A stretch of DNA of 64,000 bases from Thauera sp. 2A1 (GTDB lineage: Bacteria > Pseudomonadota > Gammaproteobacteria > Burkholderiales > Rhodocyclaceae). Where the stretch lies: the NCBI RefSeq assembly GCF_009469595.2, contig NZ_SSXV01000025.1, positions 1 through 64,000 of the forward strand, read 5' to 3'. This document shows positions 11,496 through 20,849 of this stretch, one piece after another. Position 1 is the stretch's first letter. Every line of letters begins with the position of its first letter. The position numbers and the translations under genes were made by a program. The notes below the pieces were generated by a model. The model was not told the DNA's origin and ran no database searches. It was given only the letters and a program-made list of their open reading frames with translations.

Positions 11496-14400
11496 ATGGG
11501 CAGCGACGGGAAAGATGGTGGGACGCGCGGCAAGTCGGTGTGCGCCGCGATCCTTCGACGCGTTGAGTCGGTGACTGCCGACAGGCTCGTCCTGCTGTCG
11601 GTGGGCGCCGGCCTGATCCTGATCTTGCTGGGCGTGATGGGCTTGGTGCTCGAGTTGGACGATGATCAGGGCATGACGCGTTTCCTCAGATTGGAGGCGG
11701 ATCATTCGTCAATCGCATGTGGGTGGAAGGATCACGGAGTGTGGTGGTTGGCGCTGGCCTATCTGGGCATCGATGCGCTTATCTTCGTCCCGCTTTACGG
11801 GGTGCTGCTGATCGGGATCTCCGGCAAGGTCGCGACGTTGAATCCGAACTGGCCGCGGCAGCACATGCTGATGTGCGCGATCGTCCTTTTCTCGCTGGCG
11901 GCCATGGTGGCCGACGAGATCGAGAACGGGCTCGGTTTGTGGGCGCTGCTGGCGAACGACTTGAACTTGCCGACATGGGCGCAAGCTTCGGCAACTCTTT
12001 CGAAGTGGCTTTACTTTTTCTGTGCCGTCGGTTTGCTGTTGCTGTCATTTCTGCGGTGGTTCCTGGCGCTCGGGGACAGCAGCAGACGGCCGGACACTGC
12101 CCTGAATGTGCTGGAGCGGGCTCTGCTCCGTTTCGCCGTGTCGGACGTCATCTGGCGCAGCCGCTACGTTCTCGCGACGCTGGTCTTCTTCGCTGGTCTC
12201 GTGCTGGCTCTGAATCAGAGCCGTGATGTGTTGGCCGGCATCGCACATGGTTGGCAGTCCGGGCTGTACCCAGGTGCGGCGTTTGCGATGATCGTGAGCG
12301 CCGTCTCGATCTGGGCGCTGGCGTATGCGTGCTGGATGTGGACGCGAATCCTGTGCAGGCTCAGGCGGCCGACCTCATTCAGGGATGCGATCAAGCGCCA
12401 ATCCGGTGTTGATCGAGCAGCAGATCCACGGACGTGGCCGTCCGAGGCCCACCAGTTTGCCAAGTGGTGGGCACGTCTGCTGGGCGCTGCGCCAGTGCTG
12501 ATGCTTGTCTGGCTGTGCGGTCTTGCAGCGCGTGATGCCGTCCGCGCTGAGGCGCTGTCGAGCGCCTACCTGCTGCTCGGCTTCGGTGCGATGACCACGG
12601 TCGGTGCGATCGTCTTTCTTTGGGGGCGTAGTGCGGATAGCAAACGTACGAAGTGGCCCGTCGCCCCGGACGCGTACTTCGAATACAAGGGTGACAGCGA
12701 CGGTGCGCGAGGGGAACTGCACCTTGAGCGATATCGCTTCCTTGGTCTTGCCCAGGCACCGACGCGTTTGCCGATCGCCGCATTGCTACTGTTGCTTGCC
12801 CTACGCGGGCTGAACCTTTGGCTTCCGGATCAGCCTCCGCTTACGCTGGCCGTCATCTGCAGTGCGATGACGCTTTGGGTCGGCGTTGTCGGTCTGCTCG
12901 CGCAGTACACCCTGCGGAGCGGCTTCCCCGTGCTTGGCTTGCTTGTATTGGTGGTTGGTGGGCTTGGATGGGCGGGTGTGGCCGACAACCACGTGGCGTG
13001 GAAAGAGATGGCGGCAGCGATCCCGCCGCTGCCTATGTCCGACATGTGGTTCGCGCAGGCAGCAATTGCCTTTTTGTTGATGGCAGGTGCCCTGATGACA
13101 TGGCGTATGGCCACCGGCTGGCGGCGCTACCTGTTCGGGGGTGCGTTACTTGCCACTGTCATGCTCGGGCCACGCGTTGCGGATTGCGTACACACGAACT
13201 CGGCGGGTGCAACGGCGTGTTTCGGCGCCGCTGAAGATCAGACCGGTGGGTTGGGCGGCAAGCAATCCGCTACCGCGTCCGGTGAGGAGTGGAAGAGTGC
13301 CAAGGACCCGCGGCAGACGCTCGAAGAGGCGCTTGTCGCATGGCTGGAACACCTGTGTGGGAGGAGTGCGGGAGAGTCGAATCGCTGCCAGGGTCCTGAA
13401 TCGTTGACGGTTTACTTCGTCTCTGCCGAAGGTGGTGGCATTCGTGCGGCGTATTGGCCCGCGCTCGTGCTAGCGGAGCTTTCCGCTCGCATCACGGAGT
13501 TCGATCGGCGCACGTTTTCGTTGTCTGGGGTGTCCGGCGGTGCCGTCGGTATCAGCATCTATCGAGTATGTCGTGAACGTCATCCGGGCGATGATGGGAT
13601 TGATAGGCTGCGAACCTGCATCCGTAGTCTTGGTGCGAGAGACCTACTGACGCCGCTGCTAGGGAGCTGGATGTTCGAAGATGTGCTGGCGCGCTTCATT
13701 CCGACGTATTGGTGTGCCCAGCCTGGCTGCGGATTCCTGAGCCGTGGCGCGTGGTTCGAGCGCGCTCTGGAAGAAGGTGTGGCCGAGTCCGATGTGGACC
13801 TGCGGAAACCGCTCGCGTCATTGTCGCGCTCCGGTTCGACGCACCTGCCTCATTTGTTCCTGAACAGCACTTGGGTGGAAACTGGCGAGAGAGCGATTGC
13901 GAGCGATGTCCGCATTGCGTCCAACGATTTTCCGACCGCACGCGATCAGATCGAATTTCTGGGCCTTGGTCTGCCCGTCAGTACAGCCGCACACAACGCG
14001 GCGCGCTTTCCCTACGTCAATGCCATCGGCAGTGTCCGAATACCAGCTGCGAGATGCTCGCAATCCGCGCAAGGGAACGCCGAGGTGATCTGCGGCCATC
14101 TTGCGGATGGTGGGTATTTTGACAACAGCGGGGGCCACACCACGGGGGACATCCTGCGCACATTGCGGCAAGTACTGCATAGCGGCGCGATTGGTGGACT
14201 AAGGACGGAGCAGCGCGACTGGCTTCGCGCCCATCTCGTTCCTCAGGTCGTCATGATCCGAAATGATGTTTTCACCCCTACAGCAGCAAGCCGGGACAAG
14301 GCAGAACTACCTTGCGATTCGAGCGATAAATCCCGGCCCAGATGTGCTGGCCAGATGGAGCTGTTTGTGGATTTTCTGGGGCCGGTCGTCACCGCAATTG

Positions 14401-14726
14401 CAGCCGGAGGCATCGGCGCAAACGGACGCCTGGGGGAAAGCCTGCAAGCAAAGGCGGTTGATGCGGTACGTCCCGAAACAGTTGGTGTCGACAACGGGGA
14501 ACGGGCAGCACGCAACCAGATACTGCCGGTCGTGGACATCAACCTTGAGCAGGGGAAAGTCATGTACCCGCTTGGCTGGTATCTGTCTCGACATGCGCGC
14601 TGCAACATGGAGCAGATCGCGAGCGATGACGCACCTTATGAAAAAGCATGCGCAGGCGGTGCGTGCCGGACCAACCAACATGATCAGCCTGCGGGCGATC
14701 CGCAATGTGCAGCTTCCCTGTCTTAG
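11496..14726 (+). CDS. Large multi-pass membrane protein with C-terminal patatin-like phospholipase domain
   Basis: A 1,076-residue protein. Residues about 25-580 hold roughly ten or more membrane helices. From about 640 comes a patatin-type lipase: oxyanion motif GGGIRAAYWP (from residue 646), nucleophile elbow GVSGG with Ser680, and the catalytic Asp871 in ADGGYFDNSGG. The Ser-Asp dyad is complete, so acyl-hydrolase activity on membrane lipids is likely. The long multi-pass region before a patatin domain is unusual. GGAGGGG six bases upstream selects ATG 11496; ATGs at 11424, 11478 and 11490 are in frame. GC content is visibly lower than in neighbouring genes, particularly in 13-14.7 kb, which hints at acquisition. 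Defence, membrane remodelling or stress lysis are all possible. Confidence 0.85.
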   Translation: MGSDGKDGGTRGKSVCAAILRRVESVTADRLVLLSVGAGLILILLGVMGLVLELDDDQGMTRFLRLEADHSSIACGWKDHGVWWLALAYLGIDALIFVPLYGVLLIGISGKVATLNPNWPRQHMLMCAIVLFSLAAMVADEIENGLGLWALLANDLNLPTWAQASATLSKWLYFFCAVGLLLLSFLRWFLALGDSSRRPDTALNVLERALLRFAVSDVIWRSRYVLATLVFFAGLVLALNQSRDVLAGIAHGWQSGLYPGAAFAMIVSAVSIWALAYACWMWTRILCRLRRPTSFRDAIKRQSGVDRAADPRTWPSEAHQFAKWWARLLGAAPVLMLVWLCGLAARDAVRAEALSSAYLLLGFGAMTTVGAIVFLWGRSADSKRTKWPVAPDAYFEYKGDSDGARGELHLERYRFLGLAQAPTRLPIAALLLLLALRGLNLWLPDQPPLTLAVICSAMTLWVGVVGLLAQYTLRSGFPVLGLLVLVVGGLGWAGVADNHVAWKEMAAAIPPLPMSDMWFAQAAIAFLLMAGALMTWRMATGWRRYLFGGALLATVMLGPRVADCVHTNSAGATACFGAAEDQTGGLGGKQSATASGEEWKSAKDPRQTLEEALVAWLEHLCGRSAGESNRCQGPESLTVYFVSAEGGGIRAAYWPALVLAELSARITEFDRRTFSLSGVSGGAVGISIYRVCRERHPGDDGIDRLRTCIRSLGARDLLTPLLGSWMFEDVLARFIPTYWCAQPGCGFLSRGAWFERALEEGVAESDVDLRKPLASLSRSGSTHLPHLFLNSTWVETGERAIASDVRIASNDFPTARDQIEFLGLGLPVSTAAHNAARFPYVNAIGSVRIPAARCSQSAQGNAEVICGHLADGGYFDNSGGHTTGDILRTLRQVLHSGAIGGLRTEQRDWLRAHLVPQVVMIRNDVFTPTAASRDKAELPCDSSDKSRPRCAGQMELFVDFLGPVVTAIAAGGIGANGRLGESLQAKAVDAVRPETVGVDNGERAARNQILPVVDINLEQGKVMYPLGWYLSRHARCNMEQIASDDAPYEKACAGGACRTNQHDQPAGDPQCAASLS

Positions 14727-14786
14727 GATTACTGCCTCAGATTGTTCGGCCGATGGCGTCCGCAGACGGCCACCATCCGATGCGTG

Positions 14787-15275
14787 CTACGCGCCCCGGA
14801 TGCGCCGGATCAGCGCGGTGGTTGAGCGCTCGACCTCGAATGGGATGGAGTGCACCTCGCCGCCCCAGCCGATGACCTCGGGCGCGCCGACGATGTTCTC
14901 CGGCGCCCAGTCGCCGCCTTTCACCAGGATGTCGGGTCGCGCTTCGAGGATGCGGGCGATCGGCGTGTCTTCATCGAACCAGGTGACAAGATCCACGCTG
15001 TCGAGCGCCGCCATCACCGCCAGGCGGTCTTCGAGCGGGTTCATCGGCCGGTCGTCGCCCTTGCCCTGGCGCTTCACCGACGCGTCGGTGTTCAGCGCCA
15101 CCACCATGGAGGCGCCCAGCGCGCGGGCCTGGGCAAGGTAGGTCACATGGCCGCGATGGAGTATGTCGAAGCAGCCGTTGGTGAACACCAGCGGTCGCGG
15201 CAGCGCGGCGGCGCGGGTGGCGAGCTGGTCGGGCGGGCAGATCTTGCCTTCGAAGGCGGGGCGGGCGTAGGACAT
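14787..15275 (-). CDS. rfaE2: D-glycero-beta-D-manno-heptose 1-phosphate adenylyltransferase
   Basis: A 162-residue nucleotidyltransferase that makes ADP-heptose for the lipopolysaccharide inner core. It has the cytidylyltransferase-like signature TNGCFDILHRGHVTYL, RLAVMAALDSVD and the C-terminal ERSTTALIRRIR. It is the stand-alone C-terminal half of HldE; the kinase half is not in the window. Start chosen at MSYARPAFEG (15275), where family similarity begins. It lies 149 bases downstream of the phosphate cotransporter gene on the same strand. Confidence 0.95.
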   Translation of the reverse strand: MSYARPAFEGKICPPDQLATRAAALPRPLVFTNGCFDILHRGHVTYLAQARALGASMVVALNTDASVKRQGKGDDRPMNPLEDRLAVMAALDSVDLVTWFDEDTPIARILEARPDILVKGGDWAPENIVGAPEVIGWGGEVHSIPFEVERSTTALIRRIRGA

Positions 15276-15423
15276 GGCGGCGCGGGAGTCTCGAGAAGCG
15301 ACGGATTGTAGAGGATCGGCCACCGCAGGCCGCGACTGACCCAGCGCCCACCGCAAATACATGATGCTGGGGGAGGGGCCTGCGCCTCACCCTTCAAGGC
15401 AGCGGCCAGGAGCGGGGCGGCGT

Positions 15424-17112
15424 TCAGCTGCCGTTCGCCGCCAGCGCGCCGTCGTCGGCCTCGGCGCGCATCTCCGCAGGTGCGGCGGTGCCGCTTTCTA
15501 GCGCCGCCAGCATGCGCGCGGCCTTGGCGACCTGCTCGGTGGCTCGCCGCTGCAGGCTGGCGAGCCGCAACCAGTCTTGCATGCTGCGGATGTCGATGCG
15601 CGCGTTCGCCCCGGCTTGCAGCAGGCTCTCCTTCAGGTGGGCGTAGTGCTCCTCCGCCGCGTCCAGCAGGATCTCGACGGCGCCCACGCTGAACGCCGTC
15701 TTGTCGATGTCGGTGCTCGTGGCGAGGGCGTCGAGTGCGCCATGGAAGGCGGTGAGCCGGCTGGCGAGTTCGGGGTCGGTCGGTACGCCGAGCGTACTGC
15801 CCAGCGCGCTTGCTTGGCGCGCCGCTTCGACGGCGTTCTCCTGATACTGCAGGGTGCGTAGCGCACGCGCCAGCACATCGACCAGCGAGGGCGGCAGTCG
15901 TGCTCCGCTGAGCTGGCGGGCATAGTTCGCTATTGCCGGCGCGAGCGCCTGCAGCGCGCCGGCCTCGCGGGCGAGGAGGCATTCATTTGGCGGGATCGCG
16001 GCCGATGCGTCGAGGCTGGCGCTCGCGAAAGCCTGCGTGCGGGCGAGCTCCATGCGCAGCGCCCGCACCGCTAGGTCGGGCACGGCGAGGCTGTTGCGGT
16101 CGAGATGGCGGGGGCGGGCGATCTCTTCCTCGCGCGTGCGGAAACGCTTGCGCACGATGCGCAGCATGGGGGCGGCGATCGGGATCATCAGCAGCACGCC
16201 GAGCACGTTGAAGGCGGTGTGGAACATCGCGATCATCACCGCCGGTGTTGCAGGCTGGTCGAACCAGCTTCGCATCACGTCGAGCAGGGCGATGAGCAAG
16301 GGCAGCATCAACAGGGCCACGGCGCCGGTCACCAGGTTGAACAGCACGTGGACTGCCGCCAGTCTGCGTGCGTTGGCGGTGGCGCCGATGGCGGCGAGGA
16401 TGGCCGTCGAGGGCGTGCCGACATTGGTGCCGATGACGATGGCGCAGGCCGCATCGACCGGTATCAGGCCGCCCTGCGCGGCGGCGATGACGATCGCGAT
16501 GACGGCGCTGGAGGTCTGCATCAGCACCGTCAGCGCCGTCCCGACACCGACCAGGATCAGGTAGCCGACGTAGTCCGGTCGCAGGTAGCTGGTCAGCTCG
16601 AGGCGTGTGCCGAACGAGGAAAAACCCTCCTTGAGCACGTCGATGCCGAGAAAGAGCACGCCGAAACCCGCCAGGGCCTGGCCCATGGCGCGCGAGCGCA
16701 CCGTCCGGCCGGCGAAGAGCATGATCGCGCCCACGCCGATCAGCGGCAGCGCGAAGGCGTCGATCTTGAGGCCGAATCCCAGCGCGGCGACCAGCCAGGC
16801 GTTGAGCGTGCTGCCGACGTTGGAGCCGAAGATCACCCACATCGCGTTGCGCAGCGACAGCAACCCGGTGTTGACGAAGCCGATGCTGGCCACTGTGACT
16901 GCGGTCGAGGACTGGACCAGCGCGGTGATCAGGGCGCCCGCGGCAAGGCCACGCAGGCGCGTCGACGTGCCGCTTTCGAGCAGGGTCTCGAGCGCGCGGC
17001 CGGCGGCGAGCTTGAGGCCTTCGGTCAGCATGTGCATGCCGAGCAGGAACATGCCGATGCCGCCCGTCAGGCTGGCAAACAGGTCGAAAGGGGGCGAGGT
17101 TGCAGTGCCCAA
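15424..17112 (-). CDS. Na+/phosphate cotransporter family protein with C-terminal PhoU-like domain
   Basis: A 562-residue inner-membrane protein. The first 320 residues contain two Na/Pi-cotransporter repeats, marked by GALITALVQSSTAVTV and the matching VLMQTSSAVIAIVIAA (QSS/TSS motifs), plus GTNVGTPSTA and FGSNVGSTLN. The rest (about 350-555) is helical and PhoU-like. It probably imports or exports phosphate with sodium. Length is normal for bacterial NptA/YjbB-type proteins. Confidence 0.92.
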   Translation of the reverse strand: MGTATSPPFDLFASLTGGIGMFLLGMHMLTEGLKLAAGRALETLLESGTSTRLRGLAAGALITALVQSSTAVTVASIGFVNTGLLSLRNAMWVIFGSNVGSTLNAWLVAALGFGLKIDAFALPLIGVGAIMLFAGRTVRSRAMGQALAGFGVLFLGIDVLKEGFSSFGTRLELTSYLRPDYVGYLILVGVGTALTVLMQTSSAVIAIVIAAAQGGLIPVDAACAIVIGTNVGTPSTAILAAIGATANARRLAAVHVLFNLVTGAVALLMLPLLIALLDVMRSWFDQPATPAVMIAMFHTAFNVLGVLLMIPIAAPMLRIVRKRFRTREEEIARPRHLDRNSLAVPDLAVRALRMELARTQAFASASLDASAAIPPNECLLAREAGALQALAPAIANYARQLSGARLPPSLVDVLARALRTLQYQENAVEAARQASALGSTLGVPTDPELASRLTAFHGALDALATSTDIDKTAFSVGAVEILLDAAEEHYAHLKESLLQAGANARIDIRSMQDWLRLASLQRRATEQVAKAARMLAALESGTAAPAEMRAEADDGALAANGS

Positions 17113-17353
17113 GGTCTCGTGGCGCCTAAGGAAGGAGTCATCAGGGTAATACTGATTGCACCACCCGGGAATGCGCAGCCGTCACGCCCGACGGACGCGG
17201 GTTAGGGCGGATTGGTGTGTCTCCGCCAGGGACGGGAATGCCCGCGCATCAGGCGATGTTGCGTAGCGAAAAAATGCCCTGCGGGAAAACCCCCAATTTG
17301 GCCCCGCAGCGGTTGCAGGCTCTGGTGACTAGCAGGTGCTGCAACGCAGCATA

Positions 17354-17367
17354 TTGATTTTTATCAA
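17354..17367. promoter_or_regulatory. Perfect FNR/ANR-type box upstream of the aa3 oxidase operon
   Basis: TTGATTTTTATCAA is TTGAT-N4-ATCAA, the exact consensus for FNR-family oxygen sensors. It lies 80 bases before coxB in a 334-base gene-free stretch (17113-17446). A possible -10 (TAATAC, 17420-17425) would put the site near -71; with other starts it could overlap the promoter and repress. The sequence does not settle activation against repression. Confidence 0.8.
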
Positions 17368-17446
17368 AAACCTATGTTGCGATCATTAAATTCGCTATGG
17401 CACCATCGATCGAAATTGCTAATACTGCATCCGCCTGGGGGAAGTC

Positions 17447-18304
17447 ATGGGTCGTGCCGGTCGCATCGCAGCGTTATGCCTCGCCTCGTCTGTCTCGCTC
17501 GCGCACGCCGAGCCGCACGCCCGCTACAACCTGCAGCAACCGGTGACCGGGATCGCCGAGCAGATCAACGACATGCACACCCTGATGCTGTTGATCTGTC
17601 TGATCATCTTCGTCGGCGTGTTCGGTGTGATGTTCTGGGCGGTGTTCAATCACCGGAAGTCCAAGGGCGCCGTCGCTGCCCATTTCCACGAGAACACCGC
17701 CGTCGAGATCGCCTGGACCATCATTCCGGTGCTGATCCTGCTCGGCATGGCCTGGCCGGCGACGAAGACCGTCATCGCGATGAAGGACACCTCCAACCCC
17801 GACCTCACGGTGAAGGCCACCGGCTATCAGTGGAAATGGGGCTACGACTACCTGCAGGGCGAAGGCGAGGGCATCCGCTTCCTGTCGGCGCTGTCCACGC
17901 CGCGCGAGCAGATTGACGGCGGCGCGCCCAAGGGCGATGCCTATCTGCTGGAAGTCGACAACCCGCTGGTGGTCCCGGTCGGCAAGAAGATCCGCGTATT
18001 GCTCACCGCCAACGACGTCATCCATTCGTGGTGGGTGCCCGCCTTCGGGGTGAAGCAGGACGCCATTCCCGGCTTCATCCGCGACACCTGGTTCCGCGCC
18101 GACAAGGAAGGGGTGTATCGCGGCAACTGCGCCGAACTCTGCGGCCGCGACCACGGCTTCATGCCCATTGTCGTGCAGGTGCTGTCAGCAGAGAAATACG
18201 CCGCCTGGGTTGCGGAACAGAAGGCCAAGGCTGCGGCAACTGCGTCTGCAGCGCCATCAGCCGAGCCCGATTCCGCGCCCGCCACCGCGCCGGACAAGGG
18301 CTGA
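17447..18304 (+). CDS. coxB: Cytochrome c oxidase subunit II (aa3 type)
   Basis: A 285-residue subunit that takes electrons from cytochrome c through the CuA centre. It has a signal peptide, two membrane helices (about 40-60 and 78-100), and the CuA ligands H in SWWVPAFG and C-AELC-GRDH-GFM (CxxxCxxxHxxM). The C-terminus is an Ala-rich tail without a fused cytochrome c. The GGGGGAAG ribosome site supports ATG 17447. First gene of the operon, behind the FNR-type box. Confidence 0.97.
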   Translation: MGRAGRIAALCLASSVSLAHAEPHARYNLQQPVTGIAEQINDMHTLMLLICLIIFVGVFGVMFWAVFNHRKSKGAVAAHFHENTAVEIAWTIIPVLILLGMAWPATKTVIAMKDTSNPDLTVKATGYQWKWGYDYLQGEGEGIRFLSALSTPREQIDGGAPKGDAYLLEVDNPLVVPVGKKIRVLLTANDVIHSWWVPAFGVKQDAIPGFIRDTWFRADKEGVYRGNCAELCGRDHGFMPIVVQVLSAEKYAAWVAEQKAKAAATASAAPSAEPDSAPATAPDKG

Positions 18305-18331
18305 GCTGCCGCCCCGGCACCTGCGTCCAGC

Positions 18332-18366
18332 AACCGTCGCACTCGTCGTAACCGTCGCACTCGTCG
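18332..18366. repeat. 17-bp tandem repeat between coxB and ctaD
   Basis: AACCGTCGCACTCGTCG occurs twice with an 18-base period (18332-18348, 18350-18366), just before the ribosome-binding site of ctaD. It may arise from slippage; no function is evident. Confidence 0.8.
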
Positions 18367-18388
18367 CCATCCGCCAGGAGAACTTCGC

Positions 18389-19963
18389 ATGGCTGCCGTC
18401 ACCCCGGATCAGTTGCATGGACATCACGCCCCCAGGGGCGTGATGCGCTGGCTCACGACGACCAACCACAAAGACATCGGCACGATGTACATGATCTTCA
18501 GCTTCATCATGTTCCTGTCCGGGGGCGTGCTGGCGCTGACGATCCGTGCCGAACTGTTCAAGCCGGGGCTGCAGGTGGTGCAGCCGGAGTTCTTCAACCA
18601 GCTCACCACCATGCACGGCCTGATCATGGTGTTCGGCGCCATCATGCCGGCCTTCGTCGGCTTCGCGAACTGGATGATCCCGCTGATGATCGGCGCCTCC
18701 GACATGGCCTTCGCGCGCATGAACAACTGGAGCTTCTGGCTGCTGCCGCCGGCCGCGATCCTGCTCATCGGCTCGTTCTTCGCGCCCGGCGGCGCCACCG
18801 CTGCGGGCTGGACACTTTATGCGCCGCTGTCGGTGCAGATGGGCATGGGCATGGACCTGGCCATCTTCGCCATCCACATCATGGGCGTGAGCTCCATCAT
18901 GGGGGCCATCAACATCGTCGTGACGGTGCTCAACATGCGTGCGCCCGGCATGACGATGATGAAAATGCCTCTGTTCTGCTGGACCTGGCTCATCACCGCC
19001 TACCTGCTGATTGCGGTGATGCCGGTGCTTGCCGGCGCCGTGACGATGATCCTCGCCGACCGCCACTTCGGCACCAGCTTCTTCAACGCCGCCGGCGGCG
19101 GCGACCCGGTGATGTACCAGCACATCTTCTGGTTCTTCGGCCACCCGGAGGTCTACATCATGATCCTCCCGGCCTTCGGCATCGTCAGCCAGATCATCCC
19201 CACCTTCTCGCGCAAGCCGCTGTTCGGCTACGCGTCCATGGTCTACGCCACCGCCTCCATCGCCATCCTGTCCTTCGCGGTGTGGGCACACCACATGTTC
19301 GCCACCGGCATGCCCGCCGCCGGGCAGCTCTTCTTCATGTATGCGACGATGCTGATCGCCGTGCCCACCGGAGTGAAGGTGTTCAACTGGATCGCCACCA
19401 TGTGGCGCGGTTCGCTGAGCTTCGAGCCGCCCATGTTGTGGGCCACCGGCTTCATCTTCGTGTTCACGATGGGCGGTTTCACCGGCCTCATCTGCGCCAT
19501 CGCCCCGATCGACATCCAGGTGCAGGACACCTACTACGTCGTCGCCCACTTCCACTACGTGCTGGTCGCCGGCTCGCTGTTCGCGCTTTTCGCCGGCGCC
19601 TACTACTGGCTGCCCAAATGGACCGGCCACATGCCCAGCGAATTCCTCGGCAAGCTGCACTTCTGGTGCTCCCTCGTCTTCTTCAACATCACCTTCTTCC
19701 CGATGCATTTCCTCGGGCTGGCCGGCATGCCGCGCCGCATCCCCGACTACGCGCTGCAGTTCGCCGATTTCAACGCCCTCGCCAGCGTCGGCGCCTTTGG
19801 CTTCGGACTGTCGCAACTGATCTTCATCGTCGTCGTCGTGAAATGCATCCGCGGTGGCGAACGCGCCGCGGCACGCTCATGGGAAAGCGCCGAAGGGCTG
19901 GAATGGACCGTGCCTTCGCCCGCGCCGTATCACACGTTCGAGGAAGCGCCGGTCGTCCGGTGA
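18389..19963 (+). CDS. ctaD: Cytochrome c oxidase subunit I (aa3 type)
   Basis: A 524-residue, 12-helix catalytic subunit holding heme a and the heme a3-CuB centre. Diagnostic residues: TTMHGLIMVF (heme a His), WFFGHPEVYIMILP (CuB His and cross-linked Tyr), VWAHHMFATGM (CuB HH) and VVAHFHYVL (heme ligands). EVYI marks a type A oxidase with D and K proton channels (NHKDIGTMY, K channel region at GHPEVY). CAGGAG precedes ATG 18389. Confidence 0.98.
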   Translation: MAAVTPDQLHGHHAPRGVMRWLTTTNHKDIGTMYMIFSFIMFLSGGVLALTIRAELFKPGLQVVQPEFFNQLTTMHGLIMVFGAIMPAFVGFANWMIPLMIGASDMAFARMNNWSFWLLPPAAILLIGSFFAPGGATAAGWTLYAPLSVQMGMGMDLAIFAIHIMGVSSIMGAINIVVTVLNMRAPGMTMMKMPLFCWTWLITAYLLIAVMPVLAGAVTMILADRHFGTSFFNAAGGGDPVMYQHIFWFFGHPEVYIMILPAFGIVSQIIPTFSRKPLFGYASMVYATASIAILSFAVWAHHMFATGMPAAGQLFFMYATMLIAVPTGVKVFNWIATMWRGSLSFEPPMLWATGFIFVFTMGGFTGLICAIAPIDIQVQDTYYVVAHFHYVLVAGSLFALFAGAYYWLPKWTGHMPSEFLGKLHFWCSLVFFNITFFPMHFLGLAGMPRRIPDYALQFADFNALASVGAFGFGLSQLIFIVVVVKCIRGGERAAARSWESAEGLEWTVPSPAPYHTFEEAPVVR

Positions 19964-20011
19964 GCGGCTGGTGACCATGATGGGCGCCGTATTTATCTGG
20001 AGAGAGCGACG

Positions 20012-20100
20012 GTCGGGGTGTGCGCAGAGCATCCGAGGACTGTCCGAGCACCGAGCGCAGCGAGGGCGAGTTCCGCAGGGTGCGGCGCGCACACCCCGAC
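20012..20100. repeat. Inverted repeat inserted between ctaD and the small assembly gene
   Basis: Perfect 14-base arms (GTCGGGGTGTGCGC at 20012-20025 and its complement at 20087-20100) surround 61 bases containing CCGAGCGCAGCGAGG. A related CGAGCGCAGCGAG string occurs inverted near 36446-36460 before arsR. This looks like a small palindromic intergenic repeat in the middle of the cox operon; it could also limit downstream transcription. Confidence 0.7.
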
Positions 20101-20121
20101 TGGCGCGGATCGCAGGCACTC

Positions 20122-20253
20122 ATGAACGGAACCATCGAGATGACCAAGTCTGACCGCCGCGCCGCGAACCTCCGCATGGGCCTGGCCCTGGCTGCGGTGG
20201 CGCTCACCTTCTTCCTCTTCGTCATCCTCAAGTACAAGGTTTTCGGCCGATGA
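20122..20253 (+). CDS. Cytochrome oxidase small assembly protein
   Basis: A 43-residue (37 if started at ATG 20140) single-helix membrane protein: a short basic N-terminus (KSDRRAANLR), one helix (MGLALAAVALTFFLFVILKY) and KVFGR. Tiny proteins of this form sit between ctaD and ctaG in many betaproteobacterial and Pseudomonas oxidase operons. Its stop overlaps the ctaG start (ATGA), indicating coupled translation. The start is uncertain. Confidence 0.75.
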   Translation: MNGTIEMTKSDRRAANLRMGLALAAVALTFFLFVILKYKVFGR

Positions 20254-20849
20254 ATTCGCCCGTCGACAACGGCCTCGCCTCAGACAACCGGCGCCTGCTG
20301 CTGCGGCTGGCGCTGTCCGCGCTCGTCATGTTCGGATTCGGTTTCCTGCTCGTCCCTTTTTACGAAAAGATCTGCGAAGCCACCGGCATCAACAACGTCC
20401 TACGCCCTGAGGCCGAAGCCGGCGCCCGCTTCGCGGCAGACGCCCCGCTCAACTCTCAGGTCGACGCCAGCCGCAGCATCCTCGTCCAGTTCGACGCCAA
20501 CCTGCACGACCTGCCGTGGCGCTTCCAGCCCGTGCAGCGTTCGGTCAGCGTGCACCCCGGGCAGCTCGTCCATGTCGAATACGAAGTCACCAACACTCGC
20601 GCTGAACCAATCACCGGCCAGGCCGTACCCAGCTACGGCCCGCAACTGGCCGGGCAGTACTTCCGCAAGCTCGACTGCTTCTGCTTCGCGCAGCAGACCC
20701 TCGCGCCGGGTGAACGGCGAATCATGCCGGTCGTCTTCGTCGTCGATCCCGCGCTGCCGTCCGACGTCAATACCATTACGCTGTCCTACACGTTCTTCGA
20801 GCTCAAGGGTCGCAGTGCCGCGAGCAGCGCAGGAGGAAGGGCATCGTGA
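20250..20849 (+). CDS. ctaG: Cytochrome c oxidase assembly protein CtaG (Cox11)
   Basis: A 199-residue membrane-anchored copper chaperone that delivers copper to CuB of subunit I. One N-terminal helix (about 18-38) is followed by a periplasmic immunoglobulin-like domain with the copper motif CFCF (DCFCFAQQTL) and the conserved VPFYEKICEATG. Overlaps the genes on both sides by four bases. Confidence 0.96.
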   Translation: MNSPVDNGLASDNRRLLLRLALSALVMFGFGFLLVPFYEKICEATGINNVLRPEAEAGARFAADAPLNSQVDASRSILVQFDANLHDLPWRFQPVQRSVSVHPGQLVHVEYEVTNTRAEPITGQAVPSYGPQLAGQYFRKLDCFCFAQQTLAPGERRIMPVVFVVDPALPSDVNTITLSYTFFELKGRSAASSAGGRAS

